A stretch of 50,004 nucleotides of DNA from an uncultured Flavobacteriales bacterium (GTDB lineage Bacteria; Bacteroidota; Bacteroidia; Flavobacteriales_D; Sanyastnellaceae). The notes beneath the pieces are model-generated. The model worked only from the letters and a program-made list of their open reading frames with translations, was not told the DNA's origin and made no database searches. Position 1 is the first letter of the stretch. Every line of letters starts with the position of its first letter. The stretch is from assembly GCA_937881575.1 (NCBI GenBank), contig CALGEI010000156.1:1-50004 (forward strand), read 5' to 3'. The translations under genes were made by a program, and so were the position numbers. Below are positions 1 to 9,207 of this stretch, one piece after another.

Positions 1-2691
1 ATCTTGAATTCGACCCTTTCGATCGGCCTGCACCACCCAGCTGTGCAAGGCATCATTGTGATGGTGGTCGCGCAATTCTTCTAAATCCATTGATTCAGCC
101 AAAACCCGGCGCAAAGAATCCCGATCACGGAATGCCTCCTTATAAACTTTCTTGTACGCTTGGACCAACTCCGTATCGGTGACTGCGTCCGACATGACGA
201 CTCCCCAACCTCCTAACTCTGTCAGTGCCAAGCTGCGCTCTTTGTCGTGCTTACTTGGATTGGATATCTCCGCATAGGCTTTCCCCCAAAAATCGCGTCT
301 CCAAGCTGACCGATCCAAACGATCTTCAATCTCCATAAAAGGAGCATCCGCTTCATTATCTCGTGTCAACGCCACCGCCAGCGATTCAAACCCCCAACGA
401 GATGCCATGATGTTCCCAATCCATGGTACACGGTCTACCTCCGTAAAGACCGGATTGAAGCGATCAAATCGCACAATGGCTCCTCCGAAAATTATTTGAG
501 GGATGATGAGCAATGGAATGATAATGTAAATCACTTTGGCGCTGCGAAAAGCAGAGGATATGCTCAACCCCAACATGTTCGAAAAACAGCTGAGGCTAAA
601 CAACGTAAAGAATAGGATGCCAAAAGCGTCCGGAATGCGCAAAACAAGTATTGCTATAAGCGCATATACAGCACTTTGAACGGCTGACAAACCGAACATA
701 ATACTCACCTTAGATGTCAGATATGCCGTCCAATTCAGCTGAAGAAATCGCTCTCGACGCAGCGTTGGCCGATCCCTTAGGATTTCCTCAGCGCTGACGC
801 TCAGCCCCATAAACAGGGAAACAATGACCGAAATGAAAAGGAACTGAGGAATGTTCTCACTCAAGCGATAAACATAGCCCTCCCCACCGTCTTGAAAACG
901 ATTGAACCCAGCTAGGATCAATGCCAGGACCGGAGCTTCCAGCAAGTTAATAATCAGATATTGCTTGTTGGTGCGTTTCGAATGAACATCGCGTTGCGTG
1001 TAGACTTTGAATTGCTTCCACCAGTTTGGAGGTGCCACAACCGGTGGAACATGATCGACCGTTTCACCCTTGCCGATCTCCTGAGCATACAGCAAATTGT
1101 AGTAATCATTCCATTCCTCAGGTTGAACTCGTCTGCGGTTTGTTAACTGCCCAAATTCATCCACCATACGGGCTTCAATCGTATCAAATAACTCCTCAGG
1201 ATTGACTGTTCCGCAGTGATGACACAAAGCATCACTGCTGTTGGCATGGTTCGACAGTTGCCTAAAATGCGCAAGACTTTCTAAGGGGTTTCCTTGGTAT
1301 ATCGGGAATCCCCCGTAATCCAATAAAAGAAGCCGATCAAACAGTTTGAAAATATCAGAGCTCGGCTGATGAATGACCACAAAAATCAATTTTCCTCGTA
1401 AGGTCAATTCCTTGAGCAGGTCCATAATTTGTTCGCTGTCTCGACTTGACAAGCCACTCGTCGGTTCATCCACAAACAACACCAGCGGCTCTCGAATCAA
1501 TTCAAGCGCGATGTTCACTCGTTTTCGCTGGCCTCCTGAAATGGTCTTATCCAAAAATGAGCCCACCCGCAGATCTCTGATTTCCCAAAGACCCAAACGC
1601 CGCAGCATTTGATCCACTTGTTCTTCAATCGTGGCCTCATCTAAGTGACCTAGACTGAGAGCCGCACTATAGCGCAGATTATCACGAACTGACAATTCAG
1701 CGATGAGAACATCTTCTTGAGCTATGTGACCGATACTGCCGGCAGAAGCTTCGGGAGCATCATGAATGGATGTGCCATTCAAGTGCACATGACCAAATGT
1801 TGGTTGCACGGAACCATTCAGTATGTTGAGCAAGGTTGACTTTCCTGAGCCACTCGCTCCCATGATGCCAATCAATTCGCCCTGCTCTGCGTGCAGGTTA
1901 ATGGGGCGAAGCGCTTGCTCTTTAGGATATGCGAAAAAATGCGCCACATCTCGTGCCGCGAATGAAACCGGTATTTCATTGCGCAAACCCAGGGAACAAT
2001 TGCGCAAAACATCGCTGAAAAAGATGGCATGCCCTGCACTGTCCTTGATCACGCTTCCTTGCGCCATCGGGGCAGATGCTTCGCGAGGAAGAAGTTGACC
2101 ATTGAGGCGGACTTCTTCTTGCCCCAAATATTTGATAAAGAACATGTCGTCCAATGAGACTCGACATCCGATCAGTTCATTGGATACAATGCCATGTCCA
2201 AAACTCATGGAGAAATATTGACACATTTCTTCTGGAACCACATCCAACTCTGACTTGACCAGCGCTTTCAGGTTGGTCGCGTCGACAGGAGACAAATTCA
2301 AAGCATCTGAGACTCCCTGTAAGAAGCTGTCGCCATTGTCAATCGTTCCCGATGACCTAGCAAATTCAGCGAGCCTTAGAAACATGACCAAACGATCTTT
2401 CATTTCCAACTCCACTTGAATTCGACTGCAAATCCTCAGCAGCTTTACCGACAATTTAGAAGTTCTTTTGGCTAGGACCACTTCATCAAATGATGGCTCC
2501 ATGCCCTTATTGAGCTCTCCAAGAGCACGATCGTAGCGCTTGAGGTAATCCTCAGTCAGCGCTCTTGAAAGCCGCCCAGACAGGTAACGATTGGCTGATT
2601 GCCGCCCAAGCATGGCTTCCCTCGGGGAGCGCCCCGCGGCAAACACAGCAAATAGCTGCATCAACGAATCCAATATTCCTGTCGTCATCAT
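1..2691 (-). CDS. ABCG-like ABC transporter, ATPase-permease fusion (C-terminus cut by window edge)
   Basis: Read on the minus strand from ATG at 2691; 897 codons are visible and the frame runs off the left edge. Residues ~1-160 are helical and resemble a TerB-like domain; a beta-rich segment follows. The ABC domain has Walker A GASGSGKST (~275-283), signature ISGGQRKRVNIALEL (~380), Walker B LVLFVDEPTSGL (~400) and an H-loop IHQPSSD. A Cys pair CHHC lies near residue 492. Five hydrophobic segments follow from ~575, with order ATPase-then-permease as in ABCG half-transporters; the expected sixth segment would lie outside. An AAGGGGAG Shine-Dalgarno sits just before 2691; a second ATG follows at 2688 and another in-frame ATG lies at 2718. 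It follows the beta-helix lipoprotein gene by about 50 bp and is probably cotranscribed. The substrate is unknown. The family call is firm; the TerB reading is an inference. Confidence 0.9.
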   Translation of the reverse strand, partial: MMTTGILDSLMQLFAVFAAGRSPREAMLGRQSANRYLSGRLSRALTEDYLKRYDRALGELNKGMEPSFDEVVLAKRTSKLSVKLLRICSRIQVELEMKDRLVMFLRLAEFARSSGTIDNGDSFLQGVSDALNLSPVDATNLKALVKSELDVVPEEMCQYFSMSFGHGIVSNELIGCRVSLDDMFFIKYLGQEEVRLNGQLLPREASAPMAQGSVIKDSAGHAIFFSDVLRNCSLGLRNEIPVSFAARDVAHFFAYPKEQALRPINLHAEQGELIGIMGASGSGKSTLLNILNGSVQPTFGHVHLNGTSIHDAPEASAGSIGHIAQEDVLIAELSVRDNLRYSAALSLGHLDEATIEEQVDQMLRRLGLWEIRDLRVGSFLDKTISGGQRKRVNIALELIREPLVLFVDEPTSGLSSRDSEQIMDLLKELTLRGKLIFVVIHQPSSDIFKLFDRLLLLDYGGFPIYQGNPLESLAHFRQLSNHANSSDALCHHCGTVNPEELFDTIEARMVDEFGQLTNRRRVQPEEWNDYYNLLYAQEIGKGETVDHVPPVVAPPNWWKQFKVYTQRDVHSKRTNKQYLIINLLEAPVLALILAGFNRFQDGGEGYVYRLSENIPQFLFISVIVSLFMGLSVSAEEILRDRPTLRRERFLQLNWTAYLTSKVSIMFGLSAVQSAVYALIAILVLRIPDAFGILFFTLFSLSCFSNMLGLSISSAFRSAKVIYIIIPLLIIPQIIFGGAIVRFDRFNPVFTEVDRVPWIGNIMASRWGFESLAVALTRDNEADAPFMEIEDRLDRSAWRRDFWGKAYAEISNPSKHDKERSLALTELGGWGVVMSDAVTDTELVQAYKKVYKEAFRDRDSLRRVLAESMDLEELRDHHHNDALHSWVVQADRKGRIQD

Positions 2692-2740
2692 GGCTCTCCC
2701 CTTACGGAAGAAGCGCATAGATGGTTACAGATTAATTCAA

Positions 2741-4279
2741 CTACTGCTGTCTTTCATAACAACCCTTATCTGGAACCCCCACAGAACGTGGGAGGCCGTC
2801 CAAATCAAGCCCAATAGCGAATTGACTAGCCCCTCCATTCCAAATGGCATTGTTACTCGCCAAGTGAAAATCGCGATTTGTAATCGACGCGAAATCAGGA
2901 GCATCATCTAGCGTGCACGACTCTAGCAATGTCAATGGAAAGTCCTGATCCTGAACATCCAGTGCACAATTGTAGAAAAGCGGTTGTGACAAAGGCGACA
3001 ACACGCTCACAATAAGTTCATCAAAATCTGTCAACTCCGCATTGTTCCCCCAAAAAATACAATTGTTCAACTTACTCCCTTCCAACGATCTATACTGAAT
3101 TTGTCCATTGACATCTTCATACCAATCCGTCATCAAAACAGAAGGCGATTGTCGCACACCTCCGTTTGACCAATAATTGGCGAACGTACAGTGGTCCAAT
3201 TTGTAAACTCCACCGAGCGTGAAAGCCGCAGTGGCCAGTCCACAATCGTAAATGAGGTTATTGAAACCGTCTATGGTGGCTCCTTGAGCAAACAGTCCCG
3301 TCGCACTCATATTGTAAATTCGAGTGTTTTGGATATTCAAAGCGGGAGCAACATTTGTTCCTGTGGTATCCACTTGCAATCCAATGGTGCCATTTTTCAA
3401 GATGGCATGCTGAATCTGGCACGCAACGCCACCGTACAGCCAAATGCCTCCGCGAGCGACTGTCACTTCCTCGACTCCGAATTCAGTTTCAAAGGCGAAG
3501 TCAAGCTCTATTCCCCATTGACCGGGCAATGACTCATATTCAGACTCCAAACGATCTCCCTGAAATACGACCTCTGAGCCTAACTGTCCCAGAATATTCA
3601 ACGAACTCTGATAAACCAATAGTCCGCCACCCGGGTGAACATGTACCTGTGTTCCTGGCAAAATGGTCAAGGAACAACCGGTCTCCACTTGAACGATGCC
3701 ATAAATAACATGTGGACGATCAGGGCTCCAAGTCTCCGTGCATGATGGCAAAGGCGACAATTCGTCCAGCCCACCGTGGAAATAAGCATTCTGCCCCCAA
3801 GCGGCCAATTTGACAATTTGGTCATTGCCATTCGTGCGAAATAAAATATCATCCTCCAGAACAAAAGGATTGGTTGAATTGGTCGGATCAACAGTGACTT
3901 CTATAAAAATCCAAAGGCTATCACCAGCGAGTAACGGCCAATTCACTATGTCCGGACCGACCTCGCCGTCCACGTTTATCCTGAATTGTGAATCCCCTCC
4001 CCCCATCAATTGGATCGACTCTATCTGCACCGCTTCTTCATTCAAGTTGTAGACTTTCAGCGGCAACGTTATGGAGCCAATTGAAGTAAACACCGTATCA
4101 AACAAAATGGTATCAGAAGAAAAGGTTAGCTCAAACGATGGGTTCTCTGAGAATTGGGTTGGCCTGCAACCATAAAACCCTGCAACAGTGAATAAAACCA
4201 ACAGCAAGAGGATTCCTGTCGTCCCTGCTCCTGCATTCTTTCTGAATAATGTCAAGTTCTTCAAACCTTTCTGACGCAT
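2741..4279 (-). CDS. Lipoprotein with right-handed beta-helix-like domain
   Basis: Secreted lipoprotein of about 512 residues. The N-terminus has a basic stretch, a long hydrophobic core and a lipobox ending FYGC, so export and lipidation are expected. Residues ~50-170 look like an Ig-like beta domain; the rest carries the repeated short beta strands and Asn/Gly turns of right-handed beta-helix (NosD/pectate-lyase-like) proteins, with phrases such as GCSLTILPGTQVHVHPGG. It ends in SVGVPDKGCYE, typical of Bacteroidota beta-helix proteins. An ATG at 4297 gives six more residues; I prefer 4279 because a -7-like element lies exactly 4 nt upstream. It is probably first in a two-gene unit with the ABC transporter. 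No enzymatic residues could be assigned. Confidence 0.85.
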   Translation of the reverse strand: MRQKGLKNLTLFRKNAGAGTTGILLLLVLFTVAGFYGCRPTQFSENPSFELTFSSDTILFDTVFTSIGSITLPLKVYNLNEEAVQIESIQLMGGGDSQFRINVDGEVGPDIVNWPLLAGDSLWIFIEVTVDPTNSTNPFVLEDDILFRTNGNDQIVKLAAWGQNAYFHGGLDELSPLPSCTETWSPDRPHVIYGIVQVETGCSLTILPGTQVHVHPGGGLLVYQSSLNILGQLGSEVVFQGDRLESEYESLPGQWGIELDFAFETEFGVEEVTVARGGIWLYGGVACQIQHAILKNGTIGLQVDTTGTNVAPALNIQNTRIYNMSATGLFAQGATIDGFNNLIYDCGLATAAFTLGGVYKLDHCTFANYWSNGGVRQSPSVLMTDWYEDVNGQIQYRSLEGSKLNNCIFWGNNAELTDFDELIVSVLSPLSQPLFYNCALDVQDQDFPLTLLESCTLDDAPDFASITNRDFHLASNNAIWNGGASQFAIGLDLDGLPRSVGVPDKGCYERQQ

Positions 4280-4283
4280 GTTA

Positions 4284-4291
4284 CAAAGATG
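4284..4291 (-). promoter_or_regulatory. Possible -7 element 4 nt before ATG 4279
   Basis: CATCTTTG on the minus strand differs at one position from the Bacteroidota -7 consensus TAnnTTTG and is followed by TAAC and then ATG. The spacing would give a leaderless transcript. No good -33 TTG was found. Confidence 0.25.
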
Positions 4292-4434
4292 CTGCATCTT
4301 GGTTGCTTGAACGCCATTCTATCTCAATTCATTGTACAACGATTCTCAACCTATCCGTATGTTGAGAAAACAAATGAACGCCAGGCGACACGATGATCGC
4401 CGATTTGGCCACGGCTCATCCTCTGGAAATAAAA

Positions 4435-4472
4435 AAAGCCATGAGATGTCGCTAAAGACATCTCATGGCTTT
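4435..4472 (-). terminator. Intrinsic terminator of rpoD
   Basis: A perfect 16-bp inverted repeat (AAAGCCATGAGATGTC and its complement) with a 6-nt loop. On the minus strand it is followed by a run of T, as expected for a Rho-independent terminator after rpoD, whose stop is at 4549. The plus-strand side has only a weak T stretch. Confidence 0.9.
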
Positions 4473-4548
4473 AAATTCTATTATCCGGGAACAAAAAGCA
4501 ATGCACTCGCATGGCCTCATTGCTTTCATTCTCCGCGCATGCTCTGGT

Positions 4549-5418
4549 TTAACCCAAATAGCTTTTCAAAATTCGACTTCGGCTGGTATGCTTCAAACGT
4601 CGGATGGCCTTCTCTTTGATCTGACGAACACGCTCACGTGTCAGGTCAAAACGCTCTCCAATTTCTTCCAACGTCATGGGATACTCTCCATTCAAACCGA
4701 AGTACAACCGAATCACATCGCCTTCACGAGGGGTCAGCGTTCGAAGCGAACGCTCAATTTCCTTTCGCAAAGATTCAGTCATCAAGTCCGTGTCTGGAGC
4801 CGGAGTATCTCCCGTTCGCATGACATCGTACATGTTGCTCGAAGATTCATCACCATCCTTCAACGGCGCATCCATGGATACATGACGTCCAGCATTCTTC
4901 ATGCTTTGCTTCACTTCATCCAGGGTCATATCCAGTGTTTCAGCCAATTCAGCAGCTGTAGGAGGTCGCTCAAATTCTTGCTCAAGACGTGCAAACGCCT
5001 TGTTGATTTTATTGATTGAACCAATTTTATTCAACGGCAATCGAACGATTCGACTCTGCTCTGCCAAAGCCTGTAGAATACTCTGACGAATCCACCAAAC
5101 GGCGTATGAAATGAACTTGAAACCCCGAGTTTCATCAAAACGTTGAGCTGCTTTGATCAAACCGAGGTTGCCCTCGTTGATCAAGTCAGGCAAAGACAAA
5201 CCTTGATTCTGATATTGCTTCGAAACCGAAACAACAAATCGCAAATTCGCCTTGGTCAACTTCTCCAAGGCGACTTGGTCACCCTTTTTGATTCGTCGAG
5301 CCAACTCCACTTCCTCTTCCGCTGTAATCAAATCAACTCGGCCAATCTCCTGCAAGTATTTATCCAAAGAAGCTGTTTCTCTGTTTGTTACCTGCTTGGT
5401 TATTTTTAGCTGCCTCAT
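4549..5418 (-). CDS. rpoD: RNA polymerase primary sigma factor RpoD/SigA
   Basis: Sigma-70 family protein of 289 residues, the usual length of the short Bacteroidota primary sigma factor, which lacks region 1.1 and the long non-conserved insert. Region 1.2 ([20 protein letters not shown]) is near residues 18-37. Region 2 carries the core-binding and -10 recognition helices ([25 protein letters not shown]). Region 3 follows, and region 4.2 has the helix-turn-helix [18 protein letters not shown]. It directs RNA polymerase to housekeeping promoters; in this phylum these are the TTG/TAnnTTTG type seen elsewhere here. It is flanked by pnp upstream (105-bp gap) and a strong terminator downstream. 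Confidence 0.98.
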   Translation of the reverse strand: MRQLKITKQVTNRETASLDKYLQEIGRVDLITAEEEVELARRIKKGDQVALEKLTKANLRFVVSVSKQYQNQGLSLPDLINEGNLGLIKAAQRFDETRGFKFISYAVWWIRQSILQALAEQSRIVRLPLNKIGSINKINKAFARLEQEFERPPTAAELAETLDMTLDEVKQSMKNAGRHVSMDAPLKDGDESSSNMYDVMRTGDTPAPDTDLMTESLRKEIERSLRTLTPREGDVIRLYFGLNGEYPMTLEEIGERFDLTRERVRQIKEKAIRRLKHTSRSRILKSYLG

Positions 5419-5523
5419 GTGATTGCTTTGCTTTTAAAGTAGAATGCTATAAAACGATAACTCTTTGCTTCCATTGCGTCTGATGTTCTAACGGACAAAA
5501 GACTCAATGGTTGCAAATCTCAA

Positions 5524-7812
5524 TCAATCATTCGAAGAATCTCCACCTTCCGAACGAGGTGAGTCATTCGAAGGTCGATCACCACGATCTCGGTTGCGAT
5601 CTCCACGACCACGATCTCCACCGCGATCTCCGCCACGATCTCCACGAGATCGCTCTGGACGTTCAGGACGCTCCACATAACCCTCTGGCTTTGGAAGCAA
5701 CGCTTTGCGGCTCAATTTGATTTTACCGGTCTTCTCGTCGCGTCCAACAACTTTGAATTTGACCAACTCGCCTTCTTTCAAAATGTCTTCTACACGATCA
5801 ATCCGCTTCCAATCCAATTCCGAAACGTGCAACAATCCGTCTTGACCTGGAATCACTTCAACGAAAGCTCCGTAAGGCATAATGCTCTTCACCTTGCCTT
5901 CATACTCCGTTCCAATCTCTACGGTTGGAGGGAATGCAATGGATCGAATTCGAGCCAACGCCGCGTCAATTGCTGCTTTATCAGACGCTGCAATTTCAAC
6001 GATGCCCTTTCCATCAACATCTTCGATGCTAATGTTGGTTTTTGTTTCTGCTTGAATCTCCTGAATGATCTTACCACCTGGGCCAATGATTGGACCGATG
6101 GATTCACCTGGAACTTCCAATGTGACAATACGAGGCGCATGGTCCTTGTAATCTGCACGTGGCTCAGCGAGGTTGGTCAACATCTCACGACGAACGTGAT
6201 GACGTCCTTCGCGCGCTTGCATCAAAGCTTCACGCAACTGAGCGAAGCTCAACCCTTTGATCTTGATGTCCATCTGACACGCTGTGATGCCGTGTTCAGT
6301 ACCCGTTACCTTGAAGTCCATATCACCTAAGTGATCTTCATCACCAAGGATGTCTGAGAGAACAACATACTTGCCCGACTCCATATCTGTAATCAAGCCC
6401 ATCGCAATTCCAGAAACAGGCGCCTTGATTGGAATGCCTCCGTCCATCATCGCCAACGTACCAGCACAAACTGTCGCCATGGAAGAAGAGCCGTTGGACT
6501 CCAAGATCTCACTCACCAAACGAATGGTGTATGGGCAGTCTTCAATGGAAGGAAGAACAGGCTTCAAAGCGCGCAGCGCCAAATTTCCGTGCCCAACTTC
6601 ACGACGACTCACTCCACGCAAGGGTCTTTCTTCACCCGTCGAGAATGGAGGGAAATTGTAGTGAAGTAAGAACTTCTCTGTCTTTCTCACCAACGCACTA
6701 TCAATCAACTGCTCATCCAACTTTGTTCCCAACGTCAAGGTGGTCAACGATTGCGTCTCACCACGCGTGAAAATCGCACTTCCGTGCGTACTTGGCAGGT
6801 AATCTACCTCCGTCCAAATGGGGCGGATATCGGTCGGCTTTCGTCCGTCAAGTCGAACATTTTCGTTCAACAACAAGTCCCGAATTGCTTTTTTCTGTGC
6901 AGCACCAATGTACTGACGCAACATGAAGCTTTTCGAAGAACGCTCCTCATCACTGAGGGTATCCATGAACTCTTTTTTCAATTCATTGAAAGAAGCCTTT
7001 CGCTCTTCTTTCGTTTTGCCTTGCACAGCAGCTGCATAAAACTTGTCCTGCAGAAAATCATTGACACGTGCGCGCATATCTTCATCATGGTCTTCATGGC
7101 TGTATTCACGTTGAACACCATAATGACCTGTAGATTTTGCAAGAGCGATCTGAGCTTCACATTGCGTAACAATGGCTGCGTGGGCAGCTTCAATGGCATC
7201 CACCATTTCATCTTCGCTCACTTCATGCATCTCACCTTCAACCATGACAACGCTGTCAATGGTTCCAGCAATCATCATGTCCATATCCGCCAATTCCAAT
7301 TCAGAACGCAACGGATTGATGATGAATTTACCATCTACACGTGCAACACGAACTTCTGAGATTGGACCATCAAACGGGATGTCACTCACAGCCAGACAAG
7401 CTGAAGCCGCCAAACCGGCGAGGCTATCAGGCATGACTTCCGGATCTGACGACATCAATTGAATCATCACCTGAGTGCCAGCATGGTAATCGGAAGGAAA
7501 AGTTGGACGCAAAGCGCGGTCAACAAGTCGCATGACCAAGACTTCACTGTCAGACGGACGCGCTTCGCGCTTGAAGAATCCCCCCGGGAATCGACCTGCA
7601 GCAGCATATTTTTCTCTGTAGTCTACAGTAAGTGGAAGAAAATCCACATCGTCTCGCACCTCATGCGAGGAAACTGCTGTAGCAAGCAACATGGTGTCGC
7701 CGCATCGAACGACTACTGAACCGTGAGCCTGCTTGGCCAACTTGCCAGTTTCAATGGTGATCTCACGCCCGTTGCCGAGATCAATGGTTTGGTTGTGTAC
7801 CGTGTAATTCAT
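5524..7812 (-). CDS. pnp: Polyribonucleotide nucleotidyltransferase (PNPase)
   Basis: Phosphorolytic 3'-5' exoribonuclease for RNA decay; 762 residues from ATG 7812. Two RNase PH domains come first ([21 protein letters not shown] in the first, [15 protein letters not shown] in the second), then a KH domain with [15 protein letters not shown] (~574), an S1 domain (~631-694) and an Arg/Gly/Asp-rich tail (~708-762). The frame stays open upstream to 7881, but that stretch is the rpsO terminator hairpin. The 7812 start has AGGAAAG just upstream and begins [18 protein letters not shown], which fits the family N-terminus. It lies downstream of rpsO, the widespread rpsO-pnp order. The tail is encoded by a short DNA repeat. 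Confidence 0.98.
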   Translation of the reverse strand: MNYTVHNQTIDLGNGREITIETGKLAKQAHGSVVVRCGDTMLLATAVSSHEVRDDVDFLPLTVDYREKYAAAGRFPGGFFKREARPSDSEVLVMRLVDRALRPTFPSDYHAGTQVMIQLMSSDPEVMPDSLAGLAASACLAVSDIPFDGPISEVRVARVDGKFIINPLRSELELADMDMMIAGTIDSVVMVEGEMHEVSEDEMVDAIEAAHAAIVTQCEAQIALAKSTGHYGVQREYSHEDHDEDMRARVNDFLQDKFYAAAVQGKTKEERKASFNELKKEFMDTLSDEERSSKSFMLRQYIGAAQKKAIRDLLLNENVRLDGRKPTDIRPIWTEVDYLPSTHGSAIFTRGETQSLTTLTLGTKLDEQLIDSALVRKTEKFLLHYNFPPFSTGEERPLRGVSRREVGHGNLALRALKPVLPSIEDCPYTIRLVSEILESNGSSSMATVCAGTLAMMDGGIPIKAPVSGIAMGLITDMESGKYVVLSDILGDEDHLGDMDFKVTGTEHGITACQMDIKIKGLSFAQLREALMQAREGRHHVRREMLTNLAEPRADYKDHAPRIVTLEVPGESIGPIIGPGGKIIQEIQAETKTNISIEDVDGKGIVEIAASDKAAIDAALARIRSIAFPPTVEIGTEYEGKVKSIMPYGAFVEVIPGQDGLLHVSELDWKRIDRVEDILKEGELVKFKVVGRDEKTGKIKLSRKALLPKPEGYVERPERPERSRGDRGGDRGGDRGRGDRNRDRGDRPSNDSPRSEGGDSSND
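5585..5647 (+). repeat. CGATCTC-containing 12-15 bp tandem repeat in pnp
   Basis: The heptamer CGATCTC recurs five times with spacings of 12, 15, 12 and 12 bp. On the minus strand it encodes the RGD/RGG-rich tail of PNPase. All unit lengths are multiples of three, so copy-number change would keep the frame. Confidence 0.85.
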
Positions 7813-7866
7813 CTTTCCTGTGTATGCATCAATAAACACACTTCCTCGATTAGGCAGTGCGCAAAA

Positions 7867-7910
7867 AAACGAAGAAGGCAATGGATCGATTCCAATTGCC
7901 TTCCTCGTTT
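7867..7910 (-). terminator. Terminator between rpsO and pnp
   Basis: Inverted repeat with 16-nt arms (7867-7882 and 7895-7910, one mismatch), followed on the minus strand by a T run. It lies between the rpsO stop and the pnp start, so it can end rpsO transcripts and limit readthrough into pnp. Confidence 0.85.
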
Positions 7911-7922
7911 CAAGAGTTTCTA

Positions 7923-8195
7923 TTAGCGACGTAAGCCGAGCTTCGCCACAACGTCTCGATAGCGACTAATTTCTTTTGCTTTCAGATAATCCAATAACTT
8001 TCGACGCTTCCCGACCAACTTGATCAGGGCGCGCTGTGTGTGGAAATCTTTCCGATTCTTTTTGAGGTGCTCTGTCAAGTGAGCAATTCGGTATGAGAAC
8101 ATGGCCACCTGCGCCTCAGGGCTTCCTGTGTCCTTTTCTCCTTCACCGTAAGTGGAGAAAAACTCCTTCTTTTTGTCTGAATCTAAATAGTACAT
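7923..8195 (-). CDS. rpsO: 30S ribosomal protein S15
   Basis: Ninety residues, the usual S15 length. The sequence shows the S15 signature: [20 protein letters not shown], then [20 protein letters not shown] and [11 protein letters not shown]15 binds 16S rRNA helices in the central domain early in small-subunit assembly. A near-consensus promoter lies upstream and a terminator follows before pnp. Confidence 0.98.
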   Translation of the reverse strand: MYYLDSDKKKEFFSTYGEGEKDTGSPEAQVAMFSYRIAHLTEHLKKNRKDFHTQRALIKLVGKRRKLLDYLKAKEISRYRDVVAKLGLRR

Positions 8196-8235
8196 GTCGA
8201 AATCTTTTAGATGTTCGTGATGTGAAATAAGGCGG

Positions 8236-8266
8236 CAAAGGTAACGTGAATAACTGAAGATCCCAA
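8236..8266 (-). promoter_or_regulatory. Promoter of rpsO
   Basis: On the minus strand a -33 TTG (8264-8266) is followed by 20 nt and then TACCTTTG (8236-8243), an exact match to the Bacteroidota -7 consensus TAnnTTTG. The start codon lies about 40 nt further on. Confidence 0.7.
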
Positions 8267-8291
8267 CACCAATTACCGAAGTAAATTGCCG

Positions 8292-9152
8292 TTATGGCTT
8301 TGATGGCACGTCGTACATCGCACGCAAGAAGAATGACAGCTTTTGCTTCAATTCCTTGCGTTCCACAATCGCATCCAAGAATCCATGTTCCAGTAGAAAT
8401 TCTGAACGCTGGAAACCTTCAGGCAAGTCCTTACCAATTGTTTCTTTCACGACACGTGGGCCGGCAAATCCAATCAACGCATTGGGCTCTGCAATGTTCA
8501 AATCACCTAACATCGCAAAGGATGCCGTTACGCCTCCAGTCGTTGGGTCAGTCAGCACAGAGATGTAGGGCAGGCCAGCCTTCGATAGCATCGAAAGCTT
8601 CGCGCTCGTCTTCGCCATTTGCATCAAACTCAATCCAGCCTCCATCATTCTAGCACCGCCTGACTTGCTGATGCAAATAAAAGGACACCCTTTTTTCAAC
8701 GCCAAGTCTATGCCACGAGCTATTTTCTCTCCAACGACACTGCCCATTGAACCTCCGATAAACGCAAAGTCCATGCAACTAATGACCACCGGAACACCGT
8801 CCAAATCTCCTGAAGCTGTTCTTAAGGCATCCTCCAGACTCGTTTTTTTCTGAGCGGCAACCAATCGGTCCTTATAGGCCTTGGTGTCTTGAAATTCGAG
8901 CGGATCAGCACTTGTCATCTTCGGAGCGACTTCACGAAACTTTCCGTCGTCAAAAAGCAACGCAAAATAGCCATCGCTTCCCATGCGGTCATGGTGGGCG
9001 CAATAATGACAGACGTGATTTTTTTCAGCATGCTGCTGAGAAGTCACTACTGTTTTACAATTTGGACACTTGTACCATGCGCCTTCCGGAATCTCCTTCT
9101 TATCCGTGCTTTTTGTGGTAATCCCTTCCTGTATCCGTTTGAACCATCCCAT
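8292..9152 (-). CDS. accD: Acetyl-CoA carboxylase, carboxyltransferase beta subunit
   Basis: Makes malonyl-CoA together with AccA, the first step of fatty acid synthesis; 286 residues. An N-terminal zinc ribbon is formed by C29, C32, C48 and C51. The crotonase-fold carboxyltransferase domain follows, with [12 protein letters not shown], a Gly-rich loop, and [18 protein letters not shown]. Start at 9152 is supported by AAAAGGATG upstream. It follows the tamL-like gene by 55 bp on the same strand and precedes rpsO. The annotation is secure. Confidence 0.98.
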   Translation of the reverse strand: MGWFKRIQEGITTKSTDKKEIPEGAWYKCPNCKTVVTSQQHAEKNHVCHYCAHHDRMGSDGYFALLFDDGKFREVAPKMTSADPLEFQDTKAYKDRLVAAQKKTSLEDALRTASGDLDGVPVVISCMDFAFIGGSMGSVVGEKIARGIDLALKKGCPFICISKSGGARMMEAGLSLMQMAKTSAKLSMLSKAGLPYISVLTDPTTGGVTASFAMLGDLNIAEPNALIGFAGPRVVKETIGKDLPEGFQRSEFLLEHGFLDAIVERKELKQKLSFFLRAMYDVPSKP

Positions 9153-9207
9153 GATTACATCCTTTTAGATGGTGTAAAGGTAACCAACACGACGAAATGA
9201 GATGCGG

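Noticed and set aside
4465-5019. 184-codon plus-strand frame
   Set aside because: Antisense shadow of rpoD, starting in its terminator.
6751-7359. 202-codon plus-strand frame
   Set aside because: Antisense shadow of pnp; the predicted protein has no family features.
7813-7881. N-terminal extension of pnp
   Set aside because: It lies in the rpsO terminator hairpin; the family N-terminus and a Shine-Dalgarno support ATG 7812.
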